Shown piece by piece: positions 1-8,200 of a DNA stretch of 16,490 nt. A program made the position numbers and the translations under genes. Source of the stretch: JBGPIT01 sp041485125 (GTDB taxonomy: Bacteria > Desulfobacterota > Binatia > UTPRO1); the NCBI GenBank assembly GCA_041485125.1, contig JBGPIT010000067.1:1-16490 (forward strand). Reading direction: 5' to 3'. Below the pieces are notes generated by a model, which had not been told where the DNA came from, did not search any database, and worked only from the letters and a program-made list of their open reading frames with translations. Every line of letters begins with the position of its first letter. Positions within the stretch are counted from its first letter, which is position 1.

Positions 1-2
1 CC

Positions 3-1337
3 GTGAACCCGACTTCGCTCGCCGAAGCGCTCAATCGCAGCTGCCGCTGCATCAGTGTCGACGAGACCAGGCTCAGACACTCCCTCGAGTCGAGTGTCGC
101 GACTGCAGGGCTCTACGCGTCGATTCTCGAGCACCAACCACACCTCTTCGCCGCCTCACCCGTCTTCGTCTCGCGCGAGCACATCGACCGCCTGCAGCGG
201 GTGATCGCTGCGATCGAGTCGGTGGTCGCGTCGGAAGCTTACCGCGAGCGGGTGCTCTGCTGGGCGCCGCAGACCGCGCGCACAGACTTCGGCCCGCTTG
301 GTGTGTTTCTCGGCTACGACTTTCACCTCGGACCGTCGGGGCCGCAGCTGATCGAAATCAACACCAACGCGGGCGGCGCGCTGCTCAACACCGCGCTCGC
401 CCGCGCGCAGCAGGCGTGCTGCACCGAGATCGAACGTCTGGTCACCGGACCGCGTGGGCTCGCATCGCTCGAGAGCGACTTCCTCGAGATGTTCCGCAGC
501 GAGTGGCGGCTGCAGCGGGGTGACGCCCCGCTCCGCACGGTCGCCATCGTCGATCAGACGCCCGAGGTGCAATACCTGCACCCCGAGTTCCTGCTCTTTC
601 AGGAGCTGTTCCGGAAGGCGGGGCTCGAAGCAGTGGTGGTCGACCCGAGCGCGCTCTCGTACGCAGACGCCGAGCTGCGTTCCGGTGGGCGTACGATCGA
701 CTTGGTCTACAACCGCTTGACCGACTTTCACCTCGCTGAGCCCGCAAGCGCCACGCTCCGCGACGCATACGTGACCGGAGCGGTGGTGGTGACACCAAAC
801 CCGCACGCCTACGCACTCTATGCCGACAAGCGCAACTTGACGGTGCTGTCGGACGCGGCCGAGCTGCGAACACTCGGGGTGACCGACGAGCTCGCAGAGA
901 CACTGCTCTCGAGCGTGCCCCGGACCCGCTTGGTCAACGCGGCAGATGCCGACGCCTGGTGGCAGGACCGCAAGCAATGGTTCTTCAAGCCGGTCGCGGG
1001 CTACGGTGGCAAGGCCGCCTATCGCGGCGACAAGCTCACCCGCGGGGCGTTCGCGGGCATCCTCGCGCGCCCCTACGTGGCGCAGGAGATCGTTGCGCCG
1101 AGCGAGCGAACGATCGAGCTCGACGGAAGCGAAGTGCCGCTCAAGCTGGATCTGCGTAGCTACGTCTATCAGGGCAGGGTCCAACTGCTGGCCGCTCGTC
1201 TCTACCGGGGTCAGACCACCAACTTCCGCACCGCAGGCGGCGGCTTCGCGCCCGTGTTCACCGAGCCCAAGTCCGCGGCTTCGGACCATCACGACGACCC
1301 CCGGCAGGTCGAGTCCCCAACCACGACGGCACGCTGA
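3..1337 (+). CDS. Circularly permuted ATP-grasp / glutathionylspermidine synthase-like protein
   Basis: A 444-residue protein with the sequence character of the glutathionylspermidine-synthase-like (permuted ATP-grasp) group. Residues 101-130 hold FLGYDFHLG and IEINTNAGGALLN, an acidic/Asn motif typical of the metal-ATP site. Residues 234-284 hold LVYNRLTDF and YADKRNL. Residues 326-345 (WFFKPVAGYGGKAAYRGDK) look like the Lys- and Gly-rich nucleotide-binding loop, and the chain ends with LKLDLRSYVY, QTTNFRT and GGGFAPVF. Members are expected to use ATP to join a carboxylate to an amine or thiol; the substrate here is unknown. No signal peptide or membrane segment is visible. The GTG at base 3 gives MNPTSLAEALNRSCRC, which fits my memory of this family's usual N terminus, but only two bases lie upstream, so the start cannot be verified. 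It is convergent with the next ATP-grasp gene, with a 235-bp gap. Confidence 0.8.
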   Translation: MNPTSLAEALNRSCRCISVDETRLRHSLESSVATAGLYASILEHQPHLFAASPVFVSREHIDRLQRVIAAIESVVASEAYRERVLCWAPQTARTDFGPLGVFLGYDFHLGPSGPQLIEINTNAGGALLNTALARAQQACCTEIERLVTGPRGLASLESDFLEMFRSEWRLQRGDAPLRTVAIVDQTPEVQYLHPEFLLFQELFRKAGLEAVVVDPSALSYADAELRSGGRTIDLVYNRLTDFHLAEPASATLRDAYVTGAVVVTPNPHAYALYADKRNLTVLSDAAELRTLGVTDELAETLLSSVPRTRLVNAADADAWWQDRKQWFFKPVAGYGGKAAYRGDKLTRGAFAGILARPYVAQEIVAPSERTIELDGSEVPLKLDLRSYVYQGRVQLLAARLYRGQTTNFRTAGGGFAPVFTEPKSAASDHHDDPRQVESPTTTAR

Positions 1338-1572
1338 GCCGCGGACGGCGCCGCATCACGAGCGGCCGCTGGCGCCGTCTGTGTGACTCGCGGAGACGCA
1401 CCGCGGGTCCTCCGCGAGCCGAGTAAAGACCGTCCGCTACTTCGTGCCGTCGAGCGTCGACGGCTTCGCCGCGGGCGTAAGGCACCTTCATCTCGGTCGG
1501 CTTCGCGAAGATGCAGGCACTCGTCGCCGCGGCCCAGCGGCACGACCCGGCGCGCGACTAGAGCCGACGAGC

Positions 1573-2844
1573 TTAGACGAGCCCGCGGCGCGCCAGGTCG
1601 GCCTCGCGGCGCGCGACCTCGTCGCGCGCGTCGCCGAGCAGAAGCCCGGCGAGGAGGGGAGGACCGTCGGTCTTGCCGCGCACCGGATCGTAGGCCGCGA
1701 GCGGAACGAGCGTCCCGGCCGCAACCGCCTCGCCGGCGGCGGCGATCAGCGATGCGAAGTCGCCGCTTCCCCGCCACGTTCGTAGTCGCATCGCCCCGAC
1801 GGCACGCAGGCGCGGCATCTCACCGCGGAGAAACACGGCTGTCGTCGAGCCATTCACGCGGAAGTTCAGATCGAGGACGCGAAGCCGTCCGTCGGCGCAG
1901 CACGCGACGTCGAACCCCGCGAATCCGACGTACCCGCGCAGCACCGCCCGGCGCATGATCTCGTAGCCGGCGGCCACGGCCGCGGACGGCGCCGCTTCGT
2001 TCGTGATCCAGTTCCCTTGCCAGCGTCCCGCAGCGTCCACGACCTGCTCGGCCGCGCCGAGGTAGCGAATGTCGCCGTCGATCGCGACGACGAAGTGGAG
2101 ACAGACGCTGCGCTCGATCGGCAGGAGCTCCTCGACGACCACGGCCTCGACGCCGGCGAGCTCGCGGCTGGCGCGCACGAGGTCGGCATCGTCGCGGCAG
2201 ATCCACACGCCGCCGCCGGCGGCGCTCGAGAGATCGCTCGCCGCCTTGAGGACGACGGGGCGGCGCGCCAAGGCCGCGCTCGTCGCATCGTCGCCGGCCT
2301 CTCCCGCACCGCGCGCGACGTCCGCGAGCCGCACGAGGCGACGCGCCGGCACGAGCGCCTCCGGCACCAGCGCGGCGAGGTTGCCCTTGTTGTTGAGGAA
2401 GCGCAGCACGCGCGGCGGAATCCACGTCGACGCCTCCGGCACCTCGGCAGCGGGGTGCACGTGCTGACAGACGAGACGGGTGCCGGTGCGCACCAGCGCC
2501 CGGAGCACGGCGGCGTACTCGTCGGCGCCGGCATAGCGGAGGAGCGGGGCGGTCACCGTGAGCCCGGCGTCGGCGAGCAAGCGCTGCGCCTCGTCGGTCG
2601 CGACCCCGGCGCTGCAGAGCACCGGCATGGCGCCCGCGATCGTGAGCTGCCCGCCGGTCACGAGATCGAGCGTGCTCGCGTTCCGCGGCAGCCATCCGGG
2701 AACGGTGAACGGCGCCCGCGGGCAGTAGACGTGGCCCGGTCCGTAGACGTCGGCGAGCGTGCGGATGTGGTGCATCAGATCAGCGATGCCGAGCGACGTG
2801 CGGCCCAGCGGATGCGCCTGGTATATGGCGGCGGTCGTGAGCAC
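1573..2844 (-). CDS. ATP-grasp domain protein
   Basis: A 423-residue soluble protein if started at GTG 2844. Residues 5-60 look like an N-terminal Rossmann-type half. Residues 149-175 (FLNNKGNLAALVPE then PARRLVRL) resemble the lead-in to an ATP-grasp domain. RPVVLKAAS at 195-203 supplies the conserved ATP-binding lysine, and a serine- and glycine-rich loop follows at 204-213. VVVEELLPIERS at 235-246 is the central acidic hinge, and RLRVLDLNFRVNGS at 320-333 is the C-terminal D-x-N metal site. The family ligates a carboxylate to a nucleophile through an acyl-phosphate; the substrate is not evident. The open frame extends to 3021, but residues encoded above 2844 are low-complexity S/T/R and overlap the opposite gene, so they are not coding. 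ATG 2775 is an alternative start. No clear Shine-Dalgarno precedes either. It is divergent from the next ATP-grasp gene. Confidence 0.75.
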   Translation of the reverse strand: MLTTAAIYQAHPLGRTSLGIADLMHHIRTLADVYGPGHVYCPRAPFTVPGWLPRNASTLDLVTGGQLTIAGAMPVLCSAGVATDEAQRLLADAGLTVTAPLLRYAGADEYAAVLRALVRTGTRLVCQHVHPAAEVPEASTWIPPRVLRFLNNKGNLAALVPEALVPARRLVRLADVARGAGEAGDDATSAALARRPVVLKAASDLSSAAGGGVWICRDDADLVRASRELAGVEAVVVEELLPIERSVCLHFVVAIDGDIRYLGAAEQVVDAAGRWQGNWITNEAAPSAAVAAGYEIMRRAVLRGYVGFAGFDVACCADGRLRVLDLNFRVNGSTTAVFLRGEMPRLRAVGAMRLRTWRGSGDFASLIAAAGEAVAAGTLVPLAAYDPVRGKTDGPPLLAGLLLGDARDEVARREADLARRGLV

Positions 2845-3757
2845 AACCCGCCGGTCGCAGCGCCTCGTCGTGCTCCTCCACGAGCACGACGTCGTCCCCA
2901 GGCAGTACGTGCTCTGGGCCGTCAAGGACGTGTGGGAACGGGAGGGTATCGAGGTCCGCGTCGTGCGCGGCGTCGATCGGCTCGTCGACGCCGACGTCGC
3001 CCTCTGCCACGTGAACTTCACCGTGGTGCCGGAGGCCTACCGCCGCTACCTGGCGCGCTACCCGCGCGTCGTCAACGACGGGACCTGGGACATCTCGAAG
3101 ACGCGCGTGAGCGCCAATCTCGTCGGCCCGGACACCGCCTACGACGGCCCCGTGATCGTCAAGACCGACCGCAACTACGGCGGCATACCCGAGCGCGATT
3201 TCCTCGCCTCCGCGCTGGCGCGGCGCGCGCCGCTCGCGTGGGTTCGCGCCGGCTGGCGGCGCCTGCGGCGAGGGATCGCACCCGCCGGCGCGCCGCCGGC
3301 TCCGCTCGACGCGCGGCGCTGGCGGACGGTGGAGTGCCTCGACCCGCGCGCCTATCCGATCTACGCCTCGCTCCGCGACGCGCCGCCGGGCGTCTTCGAG
3401 AACCCGGCTCTCGTCGTCGAGCGCTTCCTCCCCGAGCGTGACGGCGCGCACTACGTGCTGCGCCTCTGCGCGTTTCTCGGCGATCGCCACGTGAACGTCC
3501 GCACGACCGCGGCACAGCCGATCGTGAAAGCGTCGGCGGCGAGCGAGGAGGTGCCGGTCCATCCCGAAGTGCTCGCGTTCCGCGCGCGCCTCGGCTTCGA
3601 CTTCGGGAAGCTCGACTACGTCGTGCGCGACGACGCGGCAGTCGTGTTCGACGTGAACCGCACGCCGACCTTCGGGGCGACGGCGACGCGCGAGTTCCAG
3701 GCGCGTGTCGGCGCGTGGCTCGCGCCGGGTCTCGCGGCGGCCCTTGCCGGGCGCTGA
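2825..3757 (+). CDS. Small ATP-grasp-fold protein
   Basis: About 310 residues from ATG 2825; GTG 2837 and GTG 2869 are alternatives. A beta strand RLVVLLHEHD opens the chain. VVNDGTWDISKTRVSANL (82-99) resembles the segment before an ATP-grasp lid, and GPVIVKTDRNYGG (108-120) carries the expected ATP-binding lysine in a glycine-rich loop. ALVVERFLPERDG (195-207) matches the hinge Glu region, and FDFGKLDYVV with VVFDVNRTPTFG (258-284) is the metal-binding end with D-x-N. The residues before 2825 in the same frame are not protein-like. The start lies within or a few bases from the start of the opposite gene, leaving no separate promoter space. Function is a predicted ATP-dependent ligase, possibly acting with its two ATP-grasp neighbours (inference). 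It ends 28 bp from the convergent DUF1232 gene, and I see no clear terminator between them. Confidence 0.75.
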   Translation: MAAVVSTTRRSQRLVVLLHEHDVVPRQYVLWAVKDVWEREGIEVRVVRGVDRLVDADVALCHVNFTVVPEAYRRYLARYPRVVNDGTWDISKTRVSANLVGPDTAYDGPVIVKTDRNYGGIPERDFLASALARRAPLAWVRAGWRRLRRGIAPAGAPPAPLDARRWRTVECLDPRAYPIYASLRDAPPGVFENPALVVERFLPERDGAHYVLRLCAFLGDRHVNVRTTAAQPIVKASAASEEVPVHPEVLAFRARLGFDFGKLDYVVRDDAAVVFDVNRTPTFGATATREFQARVGAWLAPGLAAALAGR

Positions 3758-3785
3758 CGGCGCGGCGGTCGGTCATGTGGGAGGT

Positions 3786-4112
3786 TCACGAACCCTCCGC
3801 CCGCGCGGCGATGTCGTACACCATTTCGCGTACCACCTCGGGCGGGCACAGCCGGATGAACAGCCAGAGTGCGGAAAGCACCAGCGCGACGTCGTCCATC
3901 TCGCCGATCACGGGAATGAAGTCGGGGATGACGTCGAACGGCGAGATCACGTAGACGAGCGTCAGCACGAGCAGTGCCTTGGGGAGGATCGACACCCGCC
4001 GGTCGCGGAAGAGCCGCCAGTAGAGCCGCGCGAAGTTCGGCAGGTGAAGGAGCACCTGGAGGAATCGCCCGGTGAAAAGGTAGCGTGGAAGCGACGTGGT
4101 CGACAGCGGCAC
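3786..4112 (-). CDS. YkvA family (DUF1232) small membrane protein
   Basis: A 108-residue protein with the DUF1232 signature around residues 30-75: LYWRLFRDRRVSILPKALL, then the hydrophobic stretch VLTLVYVISPFDVIPDFIPVIGE, then the acidic turn MDDVALVL. The I-S-P-F-D-V-I-P-D-F-I-P run is the family's hallmark. It probably inserts in the inner membrane through one or two hydrophobic segments (about 46-58 and 74-88). Molecular function is unknown for the family. The start is a GTG at 4112 with only a weak G-rich stretch upstream. It sits convergent to the third ATP-grasp gene and next to the recombinase scar, with no obvious functional link to either. Confidence 0.85.
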   Translation of the reverse strand: MPLSTTSLPRYLFTGRFLQVLLHLPNFARLYWRLFRDRRVSILPKALLVLTLVYVISPFDVIPDFIPVIGEMDDVALVLSALWLFIRLCPPEVVREMVYDIAARAEGS

Positions 4113-4187
4113 GCCCCACGGATGACGTGGCCCCGCGGGCTCGTCAATCGCACCGGATCACGCCGCGCCGGCGCGCAGTCGAGCGTG

Positions 4188-4404
4188 CCGCGGCAGCTCG
4201 GGCACGCCTCGATCACGCCGACCGCCGACACCTACGGCAAGTGGCTCCCGATGGCCGACAGAGGCGCGGTGGATGCCATCGACGACCCGACCTGGAAGGC
4301 GTCTGGTAGCAAAGTGGTAGCAAACGGAGACGTTACGTATAGCGACGGTCGGCGGGCGCCCACGCGCAGGCGGAAAACCGCCGTGCGCGTGGCGACTTAC
4401 GAAG
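4188..4404 (+). pseudogene. Tyrosine recombinase (phage integrase) C-terminal remnant
   Basis: The reading frame through 4191-4290 encodes RQLGHASITPTADTYGKWLP followed by MADRGAVDAIDD. This is the terminal box of phage-type tyrosine recombinases: L-G-H with the conserved His codon at 4203, then D-T-Y with the nucleophilic Tyr codon at 4233. The sequence before about 4188 shows no integrase motif (no H-x-L-R-H box), so the 5' four-fifths of the gene is gone. The frame stays open past 4400 into the tRNA-Lys fragment, as is common where an integrase 3' end overlaps its attachment site. It cannot encode a working enzyme. It marks a former integrative element. Confidence 0.75.
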
Positions 4405-4446
4405 TGGGCCGTGTTGGACTCGAACCAGCGACCCGCTGCTTAAAAG
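4405..4446 (-). other. tRNA-Lys(TTT) 3' half, probable att site
   Basis: On the minus strand this reads as the 3' half of a tRNA. It has an anticodon loop CTTTTAA (4446-4440, anticodon TTT), the 3' anticodon strand GCAGC, a variable loop, a T arm GCTGG-TTCGAGT-CCAAC (4429-4413), an acceptor strand ACGGCCC (4412-4406) and a discriminator A at 4405. No CCA is encoded. Upstream of the anticodon loop (4447 onward) the sequence does not pair with GCAGC and shows no D arm, so the 5' half is missing. A break exactly at the anticodon loop is a typical tyrosine-recombinase crossover point, and the recombinase remnant lies immediately beside it. The gene is not a functional tRNA. Confidence 0.7.
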
Positions 4447-4483
4447 AAGCGGCGGGGCAACTTCCACGACCGGCCATGACGAG

Positions 4484-5179
4484 TTATCCCGGCGACCGCG
4501 GAGACGATGGAGGTCGTTCGCTACAGAGGGTCGTCTTCTTCTTCGCTTGACCCGCGGCGAGAACGAAGCCGAAGTCCAGCGCGAAATCTTCGACGGTCAT
4601 GTCGCCTTTTGCACGGTCCTTGAAGGTCAGACGGAAGAAGGCCCAGACAGACCCGTTCCCAGCGGCCTTCGCCACGAGACCATCCCGCACGCCCTTGATC
4701 TTGAACTGGACCATGACGTCCGCCGAATCCTCCGGCATGGCCGGAACGATCAGCTTGTTCTTGGAAGCCTGAAAGCTCACTGAGCCGTTGCCCTTGCTTT
4801 CGACCCAGGACCAACCATTCAGGGGGTATCCGTGGTCCTCGTCGTACTGCTGATCGAACGTCTTCGGCGGAGCATAGGACGGGACCCCTCCTTCGGTGAT
4901 GGCATTCGCGGGTCGCGGGGCGATCGGAAATCGCCCGACCAGGGATCGGCAAACACCGGGGGCACAATCGGCGTCGGCGGTGCAGGTATCGCCCTCCACT
5001 GCTCCACCGAAGCATATGCCTTTCGTAGGCATGAACGCCTGCACGAGACTGAGCGATATCTTGCCGGTCTTGTAGGGATGGTCGAACTCACACTGCGGTC
5101 CGGCGCCCAGAACCGGGCTCGTCCGAACAATGAAGCCGTGCGCGAGCAGGACGATGACCGCGAGAAGGGGCTTCTTCAC
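4484..5179 (-). CDS. Secreted protein of unknown family with one four-Cys motif
   Basis: About 231 residues from GTG 5179, which gives MKKPLLAVIVLLAHGFIV, a clear signal peptide with likely cleavage after VLGA (about residue 26). The longer frame starting at 5236 would overlap the upstream gene and put extra residues before the signal, so it is less likely. Residues 56-77 hold C-x9-C-x5-C-x4-C (CFGG, GDTCTADADCAPGVC), the small disulfide motif also seen in the large neighbouring proteins. The remainder is probably a beta-rich extracellular domain: SVSFQASKNKLIVPAMP, VMVQFKIKGVRDG, VWAFFRLTFKDRAKGDM. I recognise no enzymatic motif. It follows the large hydrolase-containing gene by 32 bp on the same strand, so they are probably co-transcribed, and export to the same compartment is likely. 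Confidence 0.6.
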   Translation of the reverse strand: MKKPLLAVIVLLAHGFIVRTSPVLGAGPQCEFDHPYKTGKISLSLVQAFMPTKGICFGGAVEGDTCTADADCAPGVCRSLVGRFPIAPRPANAITEGGVPSYAPPKTFDQQYDEDHGYPLNGWSWVESKGNGSVSFQASKNKLIVPAMPEDSADVMVQFKIKGVRDGLVAKAAGNGSVWAFFRLTFKDRAKGDMTVEDFALDFGFVLAAGQAKKKTTLCSERPPSSPRSPG

Positions 5180-5211
5180 GACTCGAAGGCTCGCCGAGCA
5201 AACGCTTGCGG

Positions 5212-8200
5212 CTAGCACGTGCCGTCGATTTGACAAACGACCTTGTCGACGAATTCATCCACCATCGTTTCCATTTCCGCCCCTGTGCTGGCGACGGGAC
5301 AAAGAGCCTCCACCTGCGCGAAGCACTGCGAGAATCCGGTCTCGGCCTTCGCGATGCACGCCGAGTCGACGGGAATACCCTTCTTTTCAGCCTTCGCGTG
5401 ACACTTGAGCAGCGCCTGGAGCTTCTTGCACACGCATCGAGCCCCGAGCGCTCTGCATGCTTCAACCCCAACGGGAGTATCTCCCAGCTGATCGATCACC
5501 TGGTTCACGAAGTCGAAGACCGTCGTCGCGACGATGCTCGCGTCGCGCGATCCGGCGGGGCATACGGTCGGCGGCTTCAGTATCCGCTGTTTCGCCTCGA
5601 CCCTCTGGAAGCAGCTGCGGAATTTCGTACGGGCCCTCTCCAAGCATAGTGCATCGACGGCGACGCCGTTCTTGATGGCGTTTCCGTAGCATTTCAATCG
5701 GGCGCAGGCGTATTTCGCGGCGCAGATCTTCTTATTGGACGTACAGGTGTTCGGCCCCGGCGGAGGCGCATCCATGCAGTCGCCGATGAGATCATCCGCG
5801 AGAATCGCACCATAGACGTAGTCGCCGGCGACACGGAACTCTTTGCTGCCGAGGCGATTCTTCAACAGGTGATAGGTGCGCTTCCATCGCCACTTGGTCG
5901 GCTTGTTCTTCTTCTGTTTCTTCTGTTTGCCGCGAGTGATCTCCTCCATCCCCGGAAGGTCGCTCGCTTGTTGCCAGCTGTAGTTGTGGCCGAAAAACGA
6001 ATAGGTCACGGTCGTTGACCGCAGCAGCGGGTCGTTGCCCATGGAGCAATTTCCCAGAGTGCAGTACGTGTCGTAGATGGCGGGGTTCGTGATGACGCGG
6101 TTCTCTTCCCAGTTGCGCTCGGAGTCCCCGAAGTTCTTCGTAGTAGGCTCGTAGTCGTCCCCGTGGAAGTGCTCCTCGTCCTTTTCTTTGCACTCGTGGG
6201 AGCCCCCCGAAGGTTCGCACTCGGCATTCGTCGCGCAGAGGGCTCCCTTCTTGGGGCCGTCCTCGCACAACAGGAGGGCTGACGGTGTGTGGTCGAAGTG
6301 AGCCGCGGTGTCCTGCAGGAACGAGAAGTGGTTTCCGTAACGCCGTAGTGGACTAAATTTGCTGTCCGACGCGAAGTCGTCATGAGACGGCTGGACCATG
6401 CCGGTGGGCGAGAGCCATGGCGTCGCCCCTGCCGCCACGAAGTCTGAGCTAGGAATCCTTCTCGTTTGATCCCGGAAAAATTTGCGGGCTCGCTTTGGAT
6501 TCCCCAGGGTCACCTTGATGCCCTTGTCCTTCACTTCCCGCTTATTCCCATGAAATACATATCCGCTGGGCTCGTGCCTGCCCTTGTTCGGATTGGCCAC
6601 CTGACTGTTGATGGTCACGGTTCCATCATCGAATCCAGGATTCAAAAGACGCGCCTGCTTCTTGGGCGACGGGTGGCCGCCAACGACCGTCACGGTGCGA
6701 ACGGGCGTCCCCTCCATCGCGTCGCCCCACTTGCGCCGCATGGTCCCAGGGACGAGATCGCGGAGCACGCTACGCCGGGCATCGATGAGCGTGTTGAAGA
6801 AGCAGGCATTGTCCCCCATCACGATCTCGGAGAGCGCACACATCAGGAGACACGGCGGTGACAGCGGGTGCGGAACACACGCCGCTACGCTGGCCAGGGC
6901 GCCGAGCCCCGCCAGAGCGAGCGGCACGCGGGCAACCCGCGAACCGCCAAACGCGGCCTGGAATGCGATGTGCGCCTTGGCGTGCTGTGGGATGAACGCC
7001 GCGTTGAGACTGGGGTCGGTATTCGCCAGATACATCGCAACGTCGGTGGTCGGTCCGCCGGCCGAATGCGACACCACGACGAAGCTCGGCGACCCGAACC
7101 CGGCCGTGTCGTCGGGGTCCACCGGGTTCACGACGCCGATCCCGTACTTCATGGCGTCGGCGATCTGCGTCAAGACCGCGTGGGCTCCGATCTCGAGGCG
7201 CTGCGGGGAAGCCCACGCGACGACCAGGTAGCGGTTCTTGAAATGCCGCTCGGTCAAGAACCGATTGATGTGCTTCGTCCAGTACTTCTCCGCGCCGAGC
7301 TTCCAGTAGTAGTCCCCGGGAAGCACGGTGCCATTGGGCCCAGTAGCAGGAGGGGTGGGGCAATCGTTCTGTCCGTAGTGCGAGTTCGGTCCGTAAAAGG
7401 ACGGATTTTGGCGGCACCCCGGAAACTCCGTCGGGATCACCCATTTGGTGGTCGCCCTTTCATGATCCTTGTATCGCGTATGGAACGCCGCTTTCATCGG
7501 CGTCCGCCGGTAGCCGTGCACGAAGACGATGTCGCGCCCTCCGAACGCGTAGCATCCCGTATCTGGCGTGGGTTGCGGCGAGGGTTCCGTGTATGGATCG
7601 TTCGGGTCGCTCGCAGGACCGAGGACGATGGGTGGCTCGGCCGCTTCCTCGTCGTCCATCGTGGCATCTGCCTGCTCGACCTCGTCGAGGAGTGCCTCCG
7701 CCTCCGCCGTCGTCAGGTTGCCGAAGCAGGGACCACACGGGGTTGTGGCGGTGCAGGTGCAGCCCGGGCTGTTGGCGGTGCAGGTCTCGAGCGGATCCTC
7801 GACGCACCGGTTTTCGCAGTCCTGATCGATGGTGCACTGTTGATAGGGAGCACCAGCGCAGCATTTCTGACTCAAGACGTCCTCGCTCAGATCGTCGTCC
7901 TCCGGGTCGAGATCCTCGGGATCGAGCTCGCCGCCGATCGAGGGGTCGCAGGGGATATTCGGGTACCATGTGTCGGTCGCGGTATTTGAGCTCCCGTACA
8001 GGTCGGGAACGTCTCCGACGACCCTGTCGATCTCCTCGTCCTCATCTTCCTCTGTATCGTCACCCTCTTCGTCGCAGCATGGGGAGAGTGTGAACGTACC
8101 CGGCAGTGTGATGCGGGTGAGGCCCGGGAGGCCCGCCACCGCGTTGACGGCACTCGAGGTGGTCGGAACGGCGCAGGAGAGGCTACCCAGGGTGAGGTCA

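Noticed and set aside
156..1292. A 378-codon minus-strand frame
   Set aside because: It is antisense to the permuted ATP-grasp gene, whose plus-strand frame carries conserved family motifs; the antisense product has none.
1338..1572. Possible gene remnants in the gap between the first two ATP-grasp genes (KTVRYFVPSSVDGFAAG in one frame near 1429; FISVGFAKMQALVAAAQRHD ending at 1560 in another)
   Set aside because: Both are short, in different frames and without a confident family match. They hint at a decayed gene but are not enough to annotate.
3758..3800. GGTTC-AC-GAACC as a bidirectional terminator between convergent genes
   Set aside because: The loop would be two bases, and the sequence overlaps the end of the DUF1232 coding region. 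No T-tract is present on either strand.
3705..4550. A 281-codon plus-strand frame as one gene
   Set aside because: Its first half is antisense to the DUF1232 gene and its end is antisense tRNA. Only about 4191-4290 has a recognisable (integrase) signal, so it is reported as a remnant.
6868..7989. A 373-codon plus-strand frame
   Set aside because: It is antisense to the hydrolase domain (S-H-S-A-G) of the large minus-strand gene. The product is R/G/V-rich without motifs.
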